IMG/VR virus record: IMGVR_UViG_3300031469_000006
Location: 1-39,699 of that record
Reading direction: 5' to 3' (one strand)
Length of the DNA: 39,699 bases
From: a virus
The position numbers were made by a program, and so were the translations under genes. Positions 14,519 to 23,554 of this stretch are shown here, one piece after another. Positions within the stretch are counted from its first letter, which is position 1, and every line of letters begins with the position of its first letter. Below the pieces are notes generated by a model, which saw only the letters and a list, made by a program, of their open reading frames with translations, was not told the origin of the DNA and did not search any database.

Positions 14519-16552
14519 ATGGGAACTAACACGGGCAACGGTGGCTTTGACATCGAAAACAAAAACATCACGTTCGCCAACGTTCCAGAAGGTGAGAATG
14601 GTGATACTGCTCGTAAAATCGATCACGGTGACATCAACGTCGATAAGACCAAGAAGGACATCGGCAATGATGTGAAGGTGACACTCGGGCGGTACCTCGG
14701 GTCACTTTCCAACGTCAATCGGTATCCAATCAATCCAACCATCGTTGATTCATCCTTGACCGACGAGAATGGATTTCCGGCGGGAATGAGTGATTCGAAC
14801 ACGAACAAGTTCGTTTCGGAGCTTCCGAACGTCTCCCAACAACCCGATCTCAGAGGTTCACCTCAAACGTTGACGGATCCCAAGGTCAATCTGGATCTTA
14901 AAAAGGGCAAAAGTTCTGATGATGCTCCGGACGGGAACGATCTTCTCTTGAAGGCTCCCGAATCGACGAGCACGTACATTCGATCGACGTTATCCAACAA
15001 TAGGTTCGACGCTGCTTCGTTGGGCATGAAGAATGGATTCATCCAAGGAAGAATAACGACGACGGATGATGAGCGTAGGTTACCCGTTCGCCCGAACGCA
15101 AAGTACAATGCGACGTTCACGCACCCCGATTTCGGTGACATGACCGCGAACCAACTTGCGAAGGTGGGTTCATCGTTGTCAATTAGGGCGTCAGGTGAGA
15201 TTGGATCGACGGATTCGGGAAATGACCCGACATCGTTCGGTTCGGAAGCAAAGACGTTGTTGCCAAGCCCGAATCAACTCGCATTGTCAAGGATCAACCA
15301 ATCGGTTCTTGAAGCGAACGATGTGCTTGAAAAATTGACAAAGAACGAGATCACTGAATCGAACATCACTTCGATCGCACCCGGAGGATCTTGGGGGTCA
15401 TTGAACAACATCAATGATCAGTTTTCTGGAATCAATTCAATCGGCATGATCGCTCTATCTGTTGCGTTGACATCGGGTGTGTTTTTGATCTACGAGGGCC
15501 TCGATTTCATCATCAACCTCATCAACGTTGGACCAAAGACATTGGGTAAGACTTCATCAGATAGTTTCACGCTCGGTCGTTCAACCGTGATGCCACGTAC
15601 GGATCCGAACGCATTCCCGCCAAGCGACATGCTTGATATCGCATCGATGCTTGGAATTCGACAAACGGTGAATCCATTCAAGAAAGCTGTCGATTCAGGC
15701 ATGGCAGCGTTCTTCGGAGTCAACAACGACGGCAGCTTGGTATCTCGATTGGGAGGTACGATCGTCAACTCAACGAGAAGTCCGGGATTCAACGTTGTCG
15801 TCGCTCGTACGATCATCAGGTCAGGTACGTTGATCATCGATCGATTCAAGAACATCGGAGGAAATCCAATCTCGGTCGCTCAAAGCATCCTTAGCGTGAT
15901 CGACGAGATACGAACATCAAAGATCATATCGGTGATGAACGTGTTCGCCGCGTTGGGTGATCAACTTCTGAACGATGAGAACTCGATCGAAAGCGTCAAC
16001 GAACCCGGGCAACCCGTAAAGAAATCCAGGATCGATTCTGAGAGTGACGATGCGTTCTCGGGGAACGTCGTCAAGAATCGTCTTGCGGGTGGACTAAAGC
16101 TTGCGTGGAGCAGCAATCGTTCACCAGCAATGTACCTCTTACCAGATTCTGCAGTTGGATTGACTGCGATGAACGGAATCGGTGCATTGAACACGGGATT
16201 AGGGATGCAACACGATAAGGCTCGTGTTTTCTACAAGATGCTCACATCGAACGACATACAGCAACGTGGCGCAAGGATTCCTTACGATAGCACGAACCCG
16301 AACGATCTGACCGTCAAGATGATGGAAAAAAAGCTTGAGGCTGAGTACGTTCCTTTCTACCTTCACGACCTTCGAACGAACGAGATCATATCATTCCATG
16401 CGTTCATCACCGCGTTGAGCGATGCGTATTCTCCCAACTGGGAATCGTCAGAAGGATTCGGTCGTGTTGATCCCGTACAAGTCTACAAGAACACGACTCG
16501 AAAGGTATCATGCGGTTTTTTACATTGCATCGACATCGGAGGAAGACTTTAA
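14519..16552 (+). CDS. Baseplate structural protein, N-terminal part
   Basis: First 665 or so residues of a large baseplate protein. Polar, Asp/Asn/Ser-rich N-terminus; a hydrophobic patch near residue 305-330 (IGMIALSVALTSGVFLIYEG); Pro/Gly-rich strands. Near the end it has FGRVDPVQVYKNTTRKVS, the start of a block shared by baseplate and tube-cap proteins, which continues in the +1 frame after a T6 run at 16516-16521. The native protein would be about 1027 residues. Last eleven residues after the T-run (LHCIDIGGRL) are an artefact of the shift. Confidence 0.7.
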   Translation: MGTNTGNGGFDIENKNITFANVPEGENGDTARKIDHGDINVDKTKKDIGNDVKVTLGRYLGSLSNVNRYPINPTIVDSSLTDENGFPAGMSDSNTNKFVSELPNVSQQPDLRGSPQTLTDPKVNLDLKKGKSSDDAPDGNDLLLKAPESTSTYIRSTLSNNRFDAASLGMKNGFIQGRITTTDDERRLPVRPNAKYNATFTHPDFGDMTANQLAKVGSSLSIRASGEIGSTDSGNDPTSFGSEAKTLLPSPNQLALSRINQSVLEANDVLEKLTKNEITESNITSIAPGGSWGSLNNINDQFSGINSIGMIALSVALTSGVFLIYEGLDFIINLINVGPKTLGKTSSDSFTLGRSTVMPRTDPNAFPPSDMLDIASMLGIRQTVNPFKKAVDSGMAAFFGVNNDGSLVSRLGGTIVNSTRSPGFNVVVARTIIRSGTLIIDRFKNIGGNPISVAQSILSVIDEIRTSKIISVMNVFAALGDQLLNDENSIESVNEPGQPVKKSRIDSESDDAFSGNVVKNRLAGGLKLAWSSNRSPAMYLLPDSAVGLTAMNGIGALNTGLGMQHDKARVFYKMLTSNDIQQRGARIPYDSTNPNDLTVKMMEKKLEAEYVPFYLHDLRTNEIISFHAFITALSDAYSPNWESSEGFGRVDPVQVYKNTTRKVSCGFLHCIDIGGRL

Positions 16553-17603
16553 CGATATGTGGGTCAAGGTCAACAAGTTGACATCGATGGTGTACCCGCA
16601 GTACACGAAGGGTCGAACGCTCACGACTCAAGACGGTCAAAACACGATCATTCAACCATTCAGCCAGCTGATGTCTGCGAGCCCGCTCGTTCGTTTGCGA
16701 ATCGGTGACGTCATCAGGTCGAACTACTCACGATTCGCACTTTCACGTTTGTTCGGTGCCGATTCAGGCGAGATGGTTCTCAACGGAACGAAGATCAAGT
16801 TCGAAGGTTTGCTGGAAGAGCTGAAAAAGAAATTGCAGGATGCGATCTCCACCAAGAATGAGAACTACACATGGGCATTGTCAACCGACAACCTCAGCAA
16901 TCAAACTGAAGGCGCAACACGCGTAACGTTACCAACGATCCCGATCATCGGTGGGATCAATCAAGGTGCGGGATTCGCTCCGACGTTCCAGGTTGACAAG
17001 CACGACATCAAGTTCTTTGAATTCAAGATCACGAGCGGTAACGACAAGACAACGAAAAACCTTATCGTGAAACCTTCGATCATGGAGGCGGGTGAGATGC
17101 TATCACGATTCAGCATGAATTCCGACGACGTGTCGAGGATTCGAGCGTCGCTTAAAAAGAAGTACGACAACAACGAGAACTCATCACGTCGTGTCATCGG
17201 TGGATCGTACAACGTGCATTCAGATAATCTCCTTCCAACGATTCGAACCGTGAACGAGATCAAGGATCAGATCCTATCGAGCAACTCAGAGATCTCTGAT
17301 TCAGTCCAACAACTATCTGAATTCCTGAACCCCGATAAGAACGCTTTGGTTAGATCGTTTCAGGAGACTCGTGGACAGGGGCTTGCTGGAAAGATTGACA
17401 ATCTCGACTTCGATTTCTACGATAATGTAACATGGGAAACAAATATCGGACAAAGAGCTCCTCGATTTTTTAAAGTGAATTTTTCATTCACGCCTATTCA
17501 CGATATTTCTCCTGGTATTGATTTTCAAGGGTTCAATCGTGCGCCTATTTATTCTCTGGGCTGGCACAAAATGGATTCTGATTCTGTGAAAGAAGGAAAA
17601 TAA
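16522..17603 (+). CDS. Baseplate structural protein, C-terminal part
   Basis: Continues the preceding frame after loss of one T: FYIASTSEEDFNDMWVKVNK, then LTSMVYPQYTKGR and VRLRIGDV, a signature of T4-type baseplate or tail-tube-cap proteins (gp48-like region). No start codon with a ribosome site exists near the junction, so this is not an independent gene; the in-frame ATG at 16422 lies in the overlap and codes for unrelated residues. The final 180 bases are more AT-rich than the rest and adjoin a GIY-YIG endonuclease. Confidence 0.65.
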
Positions 17604-17604
17604 C

Positions 17605-17925
17605 ATGTTTTTTGTTTATACTGATGAAACTGATTCGGGAATTGTTTTCTATGTTGGAAAAGGTAACCAAAAACGTATTAAACATTTCAATCGAAATGTG
17701 AAGCATAAAAATGTTCGCAATAAACATGGCATTGTAAGAAAAATTGTATTTGAAACCGAAACAGAACAAGAAGCTTTTGACAAGGAAATTGATCTGATCA
17801 AAGAATTTCATACTTTCTATCAAGATCCTCTTTCAAGTTCATTTGCTTGTAACTTGACATTAGGCGGTGAAGGTGTCAGTGGTCGAAAACCAATGCTGGG
17901 AAAAAAAACATTCCGAGGAAACTAA
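17605..17925 (+). CDS. GIY-YIG homing endonuclease, N-terminal part
   Basis: Catalytic domain: FVYTDETDSGIVFYVGKGNQ is a GIY-YIG start, followed by RIKHFNRN and a helix with the acidic residue (EQEAFDKEIDLIKEF), then NLTLGGEGVSG. The frame ends at 17925 after an A8 run (17901-17908); one A fewer joins it to the downstream DNA-binding region, giving 263 residues. AT-rich, starts one base after the baseplate gene. A mobile gene in the structural block. Confidence 0.75.
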   Translation: MFFVYTDETDSGIVFYVGKGNQKRIKHFNRNVKHKNVRNKHGIVRKIVFETETEQEAFDKEIDLIKEFHTFYQDPLSSSFACNLTLGGEGVSGRKPMLGKKTFRGN

Positions 17926-18397
17926 GAGAAAAATGCGTAAACCAAAACCTGAATCTTTCAAAGATCATTTATGGGGAAATACTCATTCTAAAGGTTTTAG
18001 GTTTTCTTCTGAACAACGATTAAACATTTCTAATTCAGCAAAAAATCGCCCGCCCGTTTCAGATGAAACTAGAATCAAATTGAGTATTGCATCGAAAAAA
18101 CGTGCCCCAATGCCAATTGAAACTCGTAAGTTGATATCGCAATCATTGAAAGGTAGGACCGGACATATTCCTTCAAAAGAAACAAGGGAAAAAATTTCAC
18201 TTGCGAACAAAAGAAGAATCTCTAAACCTGTTACGGATAACGCGAAACAAAATATGAGAATTGCCGCAAAAGGTAAAATCAAATCTGAATCTCATAAAGA
18301 AAATTTACGGTTAGCTGCGCGCCGCCAACACGCATTGATTCGTCAAAAAAAAGGTGTTTCAAAACCAGGCGATGATTTACTTTTGAGGGTTTCGTAA
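17867..18397 (+). CDS. GIY-YIG endonuclease, C-terminal NUMOD3-type part
   Basis: From about 17909 this +1 frame carries repeated SEETKRKMRK-type units (SDETRIKLSIASK, PIETRKLISQSLKG, SKETREKISLANK), the NUMOD3-like DNA-binding repeats that follow GIY-YIG domains. The residues before 17909 belong to another frame, so the ATG at 17867 is probably not used. The basic tail ends just before the gp53-like gene. Together with the upstream frame it makes one endonuclease. Confidence 0.7.
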   Translation: MKVSVVENQCWEKKHSEETKRKMRKPKPESFKDHLWGNTHSKGFRFSSEQRLNISNSAKNRPPVSDETRIKLSIASKKRAPMPIETRKLISQSLKGRTGHIPSKETREKISLANKRRISKPVTDNAKQNMRIAAKGKIKSESHKENLRLAARRQHALIRQKKGVSKPGDDLLLRVS

Positions 18398-18687
18398 TGT
18401 TCAGTCGCTACAATCGTTGTCCCATCCTTCGTTTGGGTGAGCAATACGGCACATCAGAAGCCATCAACGTCATTCGTTCAGGTATCAAGAACGGTACGAT
18501 CAAAACACGTGAATTAACGCTTACGGAAGCACAACGGCTCGATACTTTATCGGGAATAATATACGGCGACGGTCGTGCGTGGTGGATTTTGGCGGCGGCG
18601 AGTTCGATCGGTTACGGGCTCCAAGTTCCTCCTGGCACGATCATCAACGTTCCCGACATCAATGACATCGCGGCATTACTCTCGTGA
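18397..18687 (+). CDS. gp53-like baseplate wedge protein, 96 aa
   Basis: LDTLSGIIYGDGRAWWILAA followed by SSIGYGLQVPPGTIINVPD is the pattern of short baseplate proteins related to T4 gp53, with a LysM-like YGDxxxWW...PPGTxIxVP motif. It starts right at the end of the endonuclease and overlaps the next gene by GTGA. Expected to sit in the baseplate wedge. Confidence 0.7.
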   Translation: MFSRYNRCPILRLGEQYGTSEAINVIRSGIKNGTIKTRELTLTEAQRLDTLSGIIYGDGRAWWILAAASSIGYGLQVPPGTIINVPDINDIAALLS

Positions 18688-19319
18688 CACAGATTTTACG
18701 TAATTTCATTCAAGAGGTCGCAGCTTCGACATCGGATGCAAAGAAACGTCATCTTGCGTTGCACATTTCTACGGGATCGGGTACACGAAAGTGTTACACT
18801 TTGTACGATCCAAGTGTTTTTTTAGACGAGATGAAGCCATTGCAGAAAGCACTGCAAAAAACGGGTAGAGCTGAAGGTTATACGGATGAGGGTGTCGCTC
18901 AAAGGTTGAGGAAATCCATTGTTGGAATCATTGAATTCAAGAAACCCAGCGCTTCCGCGTACGGTGCAAAAGAGGTTCAAGCATCCGCGGCTGAAAAGGG
19001 TTACGGTCCTTTGATGTACGACATTGCAATGATGCCTCTTGATGATGTCATGAACCCTAAAACACCACAAAAATTCGATGATTCATACGTCTTTGGTTCA
19101 AGTACAGAAGAAGGACCTTACGGTCCCGGACCGTACGATGATGATCCTCGTCAAGACGAAGACGTCTTGAACTATGCTTATGCGTTGGGCGATTTTCCAT
19201 CAATTCAAGCACTATTCGATAATGATCAAAATACCTTCAAGGATGTCATCGTGAACGATTTGAACGCAGTATTCAACTTAGCATTCATGAAGTACTTTCA
19301 TAATAAGTACAATTCATGA
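18684..19319 (+). CDS. Capsid-targeting-like protein, GYGPLMYDIAM family, 211 aa
   Basis: Starts with MTQILRNFIQEVAA, the shared segment with IQE as the likely cut. The body belongs to a family with four members in this window: LALHI and YTLYDPS strands, SIVGIIEF, AYGAKEVQASAAEKGYGPL, MYDIAM, then an acidic Asp-rich C-terminal half. A central strand followed by a KGYGPL loop and a helix resembles the acetyl-CoA loop of GNAT acyltransferases, but this is a guess from pattern only. GTG start overlapping the gp53-like stop; coupled to a paralogue downstream. Confidence 0.6.
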   Translation: MTQILRNFIQEVAASTSDAKKRHLALHISTGSGTRKCYTLYDPSVFLDEMKPLQKALQKTGRAEGYTDEGVAQRLRKSIVGIIEFKKPSASAYGAKEVQASAAEKGYGPLMYDIAMMPLDDVMNPKTPQKFDDSYVFGSSTEEGPYGPGPYDDDPRQDEDVLNYAYALGDFPSIQALFDNDQNTFKDVIVNDLNAVFNLAFMKYFHNKYNS

Positions 19320-19969
19320 AGAAACTATTCGAGGCGGCGATCTCAGTTCCCGAGGCGAAGCGTCGTGGTTTAGCACTGCATCGATCGATCGATGATACCT
19401 TCGTTGTCTACACGTTGTACGATACGAAAGAATTCATGAAGAAGATTGGAGAATTCTTTGAAGATTATCGCCATGATGATGCTGATCTCGTGGGTCCGAT
19501 TGAGGATTCGATCGTTGGAACAATAACCGTGAAAAATCCCGAAGGGAAAGCTTGGGGCGCGAAGGAGGTTGCGAATTCCGCGGCTGAAAAAGGTTACGGT
19601 CCCCTGATGTACGACATTGCAATGGCGTTCGAAGGTGCATTGATTTCCGACAGGGACAAAGTATCAAAATCAGCCTTGAACGTGTGGAAAAAGTACAAAG
19701 AAAGACCGGACGTTGATGCAAGGGAACTTGATGATATCAGCGATCCAGTTACCCCATCCCCCGAAGATGACTCGTTCGTGTACTACGATAGCAAATCACA
19801 TGTTCTTAATTACGCGTACTCGCTAGAGTACTTTCCTTCTATAAAAGAACTGTTCGATAACGACAAGGTTGTCATTTCTAACGTTGAAATGTCGGATCCA
19901 GATTACGTGTTCAACGAAGCCTCAAGATCGTATTTTTCGATGAGGTATGATGCGGGGGAACCATCTTGA
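19316..19969 (+). CDS. Paralogue of preceding GYGPLMYDIAM protein, 217 aa
   Basis: Same order of elements: LALHRSI, VVYTLYDTKEF, SIVGTITVKNPEGKAWGAKE, AAEKGYGPLMYDIAM, ALISDRDKVSKSALNVWKKY, acidic tail. Its N-terminus is short (MKKLFEAAISVPEAK) and only weakly like the targeting segment, so it may stay in the cell or be bound by its partner. Overlaps the upstream gene by ATGA. Function unknown, possibly acyltransferase-like. Confidence 0.6.
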   Translation: MKKLFEAAISVPEAKRRGLALHRSIDDTFVVYTLYDTKEFMKKIGEFFEDYRHDDADLVGPIEDSIVGTITVKNPEGKAWGAKEVANSAAEKGYGPLMYDIAMAFEGALISDRDKVSKSALNVWKKYKERPDVDARELDDISDPVTPSPEDDSFVYYDSKSHVLNYAYSLEYFPSIKELFDNDKVVISNVEMSDPDYVFNEASRSYFSMRYDAGEPS

Positions 19970-19972
19970 TTG

Positions 19973-19989
19973 GTAGATAAGTAATCTAC
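19973..19989. promoter_or_regulatory. Hairpin at the start of the hub gene
   Basis: GTAGAT-AAGTA-ATCTAC is a perfect 6-bp stem ending one base before ATG 19991, where a ribosome site should be. No Shine-Dalgarno is visible. It could hide the start or be a protein-binding dyad. Confidence 0.3.
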
Positions 19990-19990
19990 G

Positions 19991-22939
19991 ATGGGCGCTG
20001 ATTTTTCTGATCTAAGGAATATATTCTCCATGTTCTCTCCTGCGGACCTCTCGGGGGTCATTGAGAACACGGGCGGTGTCAAGGACGGTGATAGATCGAA
20101 CATTGTCAAGAGGCTTCTGAAGTTGCTGGTTGATCGTGACGGTGGAGGAACACCAACCGTCGCAACGATGAAGAAAGAACTCGAAGAGATCCTCTTGAAG
20201 GCGAACGACGAGGATGCGAAGGATTTCCATCGTGCAATTCGTTTCTACTCAACAGCTGGTAACGTGTCAACGAACGGCGTTGACTGGCAACTGATGTACC
20301 AGGACGTTGATGATCAATTGAAGCAATCAAAGATCACGAACAACGAGTTCGAACGGATCGTATCGTTGGATCCGTTCGCTAGAACGAAGAGCGAGAAGGG
20401 CGTCTCGATCATCTGCAGCGATGAGAACTTCATCAGCCCCTTGACAATCGCAGCACGTGATGCTGAGATCTTTCTCAACTTTATGCCAAGTCTCGTGATG
20501 TCGAGATGCGTTCCTTATTTATCAACCGATTTCGTATTCGATAGATCGTTCCTCAAGAATTCACGATTGAATGCCCCCAGCTTGCTAAAGTTCCTGCTCG
20601 GTGCTCAGAACATCACGAAGGGTCAAGCTGGTGATTTCAGTGATGGTACTGCGAACGACATGATGGTTGAAGGTAACACGATACGTGCTGACTACACTGA
20701 TAGTTCGAAAGAATTCCCATCAGACATGACGATCGGTGGTATGGAATTATTCACCTCCCCGCAAACGCTAACGAATCCTTCTCCCGTTGCTGAGGGCTCA
20801 CGCTACGTCAACGTTCTCGATCATTTCAGGCCGCTCGCTTCCGTTGAAAGCTTTACCGTCGAGGTACGACCGACGTTTGGAATGATGACCTACAAGACTG
20901 CGAACCTCACATTGATAGTTCATGATCGTTCGAGGCTGAGCGAGCTCGCTGATTTGATCAAACCATTGATCTACGCACAAACGACCGTATGGGTGACGTA
21001 CGGGTGGCGTCACCCAATAGAACCTAACAATCCTTACGCGAATTTCATCAACAATAAATTACTCGTTCGTGAACCGTACGGTATCGTCAATAGCTCGTAC
21101 GAGTTCGACCAGGTTGGGCAAGTGAAAGTCAACCTCCAGCTTTACACGAGAGGCGTGCAGGAGCTTAAGGACATTCGTGTGACTGATACCAAGAATTCAT
21201 TCAAGGATCTCGAAAAGCAGATTCAAAAGCTTGCCGACGACATTCAAGGTTACAGAGAAAAGCTCAACCTCGACAAGGGAGTCGGTGTCTTGAAGGAGAT
21301 TCGTGCGTATCAAATCATTGAGGCTGGATCGTTCGGATCATTTCCTAGCATCGATCCCAAGGAAGTCGCAACGTTGTTGTCCAAAATCGACAAGACGTTC
21401 CTCAAGGAATCAAACAAGATCGACGTTGAAGCCGCGGAAGGACTGAAGAAAGCTCTGCAAAAATTGTACGAAACGGAAGGTTCAAAGGAAAAGAAATTCG
21501 CATTCAACCAACGCTTCAATGATCGAGCCGACGCTGCGGTGAAGAAATTGTTCGATGAGGTCCGCTCGGGAGTCGACGTGTTCCTGTTGACCGAGGAAAA
21601 GGACAAGAAACGTTCTGAGCAACTGAACGCTCAAAAACATCCCTTCACCGAGATCACGACTCGTTACAACAACACGGTGTTTCGTGACAAGGAGAACAGA
21701 AGCGACAAGCAATTCAGAAAGCTCGTGTCATTCGGTAAATTGTTCACCACGTTCTTGACCAACGCAGTAGCCACGATGTCAAGCATTGACGAGCTTCAAA
21801 TGTTTTTCTACCCGTTCAATGAATCTGCGGGAAAAGCTGCGAGCACGAACATCGCTGAATTTCCGATCGACATGAGCGTGTTTCTCGATCAATTCAAGGA
21901 TCACATTGCAACTCGGAAGACGGATCGAATCACGATGGAGGAGTTCCTGAAGCTCGTGATTGATTCGCAGTTACAGGACGTACGTGGACCAGGATACGGG
22001 TTCTTCACGTACTTCGAACCGTATGACCCCAAATTGAAGGATGCGAAGCTCAGGAAGAACCAATCAGATAACTACGAGACAGCCTTAGCGCAACAGGGTG
22101 ATAAGAACGGTCCATTCAAGATGCCTGCAATCGACGTCTACGTTGAAGCAACGCAGGTCGCTCTAAGTTCCGTTGCTTCGGGCGATCTGTTGAAATCGTT
22201 CGAACGCAACTTGAATGAATTGTCGGGCAAGACGAACGACTCCAATTTTACGAAGGTTCTTAGGGTTCACGTCTTCGACAAGACGATAGATCCTTATCCA
22301 CTCGCAGGATCAATCCTGAAATCCGACAAACGTGAATTCAAGAATTCGAAGCAACAGGAGAAACTGAACACGAAATTCAAGTCGATCATTGAAAAATCGA
22401 TCAGGAACTTCGATCAAGAACTTTTGTTGCAAACGGGTCAACGATTGAAACCCGATCAAAGGTTCGGTGTCCAAATAGAAGATGGTGCATCGTACGAAAC
22501 TATCAAGCGTTTGGTGAGTCTCACGATACCCACGATCATTTACGGTGGAAATGCTTCGACGATATCGAACATCACGATAGCATCGAAACAAGATCCACTG
22601 TTGACTTCTGTACAGATGTTATCATCTAAAGCTGGGCGTCCCGCAGTAACCCAACCAAATGGAGGTGGAACTTACGGTCTACCATTACGAGTCATTCCCG
22701 GCGCGGTTACAGTAACCTCGTTGGGTTGCCCACTAGCTCGATATGCACAGATGTGGTATCTCGACGTAAACACGGGAACCTCGCTCGACAACAGGTATGG
22801 TATAACGGGAATTACTCATACATTATCACCCGGTCGATTCGAAACAACAATGAATATGGTCTGGAGCGATGCGTATGGTCAATATGAATCTAGCGATACA
22901 CTACTAAATTTTGTTAAAAACCTCGATATTCCTAAGTGA
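19991..22939 (+). CDS. Baseplate hub protein, gp27-like, 982 aa
   Basis: A large structural protein of T4-like baseplates. Recognised by VWVTYGWRHP, YANFINNKLLVREPYGIVNS, FDQVGQVKVNLQLYTRG in the middle third, a charged coiled-coil region (KDLEKQIQKLADDIQGYREK), and a gp27-like C-terminus (NTGTSLDNRYGITGITHTL, PGRFETTMNMVW). Likely forms the hub that carries the tail spike or lysozyme. The last 300 bases are poorer in the codon style of the rest and lie beside a nuclease gene on the other strand, with which the 3' ends overlap by eight bases. Confidence 0.75.
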   Translation: MGADFSDLRNIFSMFSPADLSGVIENTGGVKDGDRSNIVKRLLKLLVDRDGGGTPTVATMKKELEEILLKANDEDAKDFHRAIRFYSTAGNVSTNGVDWQLMYQDVDDQLKQSKITNNEFERIVSLDPFARTKSEKGVSIICSDENFISPLTIAARDAEIFLNFMPSLVMSRCVPYLSTDFVFDRSFLKNSRLNAPSLLKFLLGAQNITKGQAGDFSDGTANDMMVEGNTIRADYTDSSKEFPSDMTIGGMELFTSPQTLTNPSPVAEGSRYVNVLDHFRPLASVESFTVEVRPTFGMMTYKTANLTLIVHDRSRLSELADLIKPLIYAQTTVWVTYGWRHPIEPNNPYANFINNKLLVREPYGIVNSSYEFDQVGQVKVNLQLYTRGVQELKDIRVTDTKNSFKDLEKQIQKLADDIQGYREKLNLDKGVGVLKEIRAYQIIEAGSFGSFPSIDPKEVATLLSKIDKTFLKESNKIDVEAAEGLKKALQKLYETEGSKEKKFAFNQRFNDRADAAVKKLFDEVRSGVDVFLLTEEKDKKRSEQLNAQKHPFTEITTRYNNTVFRDKENRSDKQFRKLVSFGKLFTTFLTNAVATMSSIDELQMFFYPFNESAGKAASTNIAEFPIDMSVFLDQFKDHIATRKTDRITMEEFLKLVIDSQLQDVRGPGYGFFTYFEPYDPKLKDAKLRKNQSDNYETALAQQGDKNGPFKMPAIDVYVEATQVALSSVASGDLLKSFERNLNELSGKTNDSNFTKVLRVHVFDKTIDPYPLAGSILKSDKREFKNSKQQEKLNTKFKSIIEKSIRNFDQELLLQTGQRLKPDQRFGVQIEDGASYETIKRLVSLTIPTIIYGGNASTISNITIASKQDPLLTSVQMLSSKAGRPAVTQPNGGGTYGLPLRVIPGAVTVTSLGCPLARYAQMWYLDVNTGTSLDNRYGITGITHTLSPGRFETTMNMVWSDAYGQYESSDTLLNFVKNLDIPK

Positions 22940-23225
22940 GAATTCCAAGTTGTATCAATTTATCGTGATCCCATAATTCAGAGTTCTTGTAATTTTCCTG
23001 AAACCATTTCCATTTTTCACGAGATGATTCATGCCGCCACCAACCTTTAATCTCAATGTAAATATTTGCAAAAGTTCCCGATTTAATCAAGGCGTCAACG
23101 ATGTACGAGCGTCCCGAAGGCATTTTAAATCTGATTTGCCAGTCAAATTGAATTTTATTGTCATTAAACCAATTTACAACGGCAACTTCATACGATGTTT
23201 GACAAAATATAAGATAACGTTTCAT
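22932..23225 (-). CDS. Small PD-(D/E)XK homing-type endonuclease, 97 aa
   Basis: Start chosen at ATG 23225; an in-frame TTG at 23243 is possible. SYEVAVVNWFNDNKIQFDWQ is the helix and first strand, SGRSYIVDALI supplies the Asp, and NIYIEIKGWW the ExK of a PD-(D/E)XK nuclease related to Vsr-type mobile enzymes. Short for the fold. Opposite in direction to its neighbours and converging with the hub gene; AT-rich. Ends in TAG, unlike nearly all other genes here. Confidence 0.65.
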   Translation of the reverse strand: MKRYLIFCQTSYEVAVVNWFNDNKIQFDWQIRFKMPSGRSYIVDALIKSGTFANIYIEIKGWWRHESSREKWKWFQENYKNSELWDHDKLIQLGILT

Positions 23226-23264
23226 TGACCGCTCTTGGCCCAACGAAAGTAATCAACTTTTGGT

Positions 23265-23293
23265 GTGTACGTAATTAATCGAAGTGGTAGAAT
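23265..23293 (+). promoter_or_regulatory. Promoter P6
   Basis: GTGTAC at 23265, 17-nt spacer, TAGAAT at 23288 preceded by TGG. It is of the same family as P1-P5, but here a leader of about 20 bases with AAGGA precedes the lipoprotein ATG at 23319. Confidence 0.5.
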
Positions 23294-23318
23294 GAAAATT
23301 CTCTCTTTAAGGAATAAA

Positions 23319-23540
23319 ATGAAGTACCTAATTTTGTGTCTCGCAATTGTTGCTTGTAAACCGGCTCCCGTCGTGATTGAGCCACCGCCCGTGGTGAATG
23401 TTGATGCGGGCGTTCCGTGTCCGGTTGCATGCACCAAGATCAGTAGCGTAAGTGTTACAGGTCAATGTTGTACCTGCAACGGGGTGACAAAGACGTTCGT
23501 CAAGTCAGCCTGGAGCGGCACGACGTTTCTCTGCCAGTAA
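23319..23540 (+). CDS. Small Cys-rich lipoprotein, 73 aa
   Basis: MKYLILCLAIVAC is a lipoprotein signal with Cys13 as the lipid site. A Pro/Val linker (APVVIEPPPVVNVDAGVPCP) leads to a compact Cys-rich domain (CTKISSVS, GQCCTCNGVTKTF, TTFLC) that may hold disulfides. ATG 23319 follows AAGGAATAAA at a good distance, so this start is firm. Surface-exposed phage lipoproteins often block superinfection; that role is only a suggestion. The tRNA genes follow 14 bases downstream. Confidence 0.65.
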   Translation: MKYLILCLAIVACKPAPVVIEPPPVVNVDAGVPCPVACTKISSVSVTGQCCTCNGVTKTFVKSAWSGTTFLCQ

Positions 23541-23554
23541 TCTACTAACATGAG

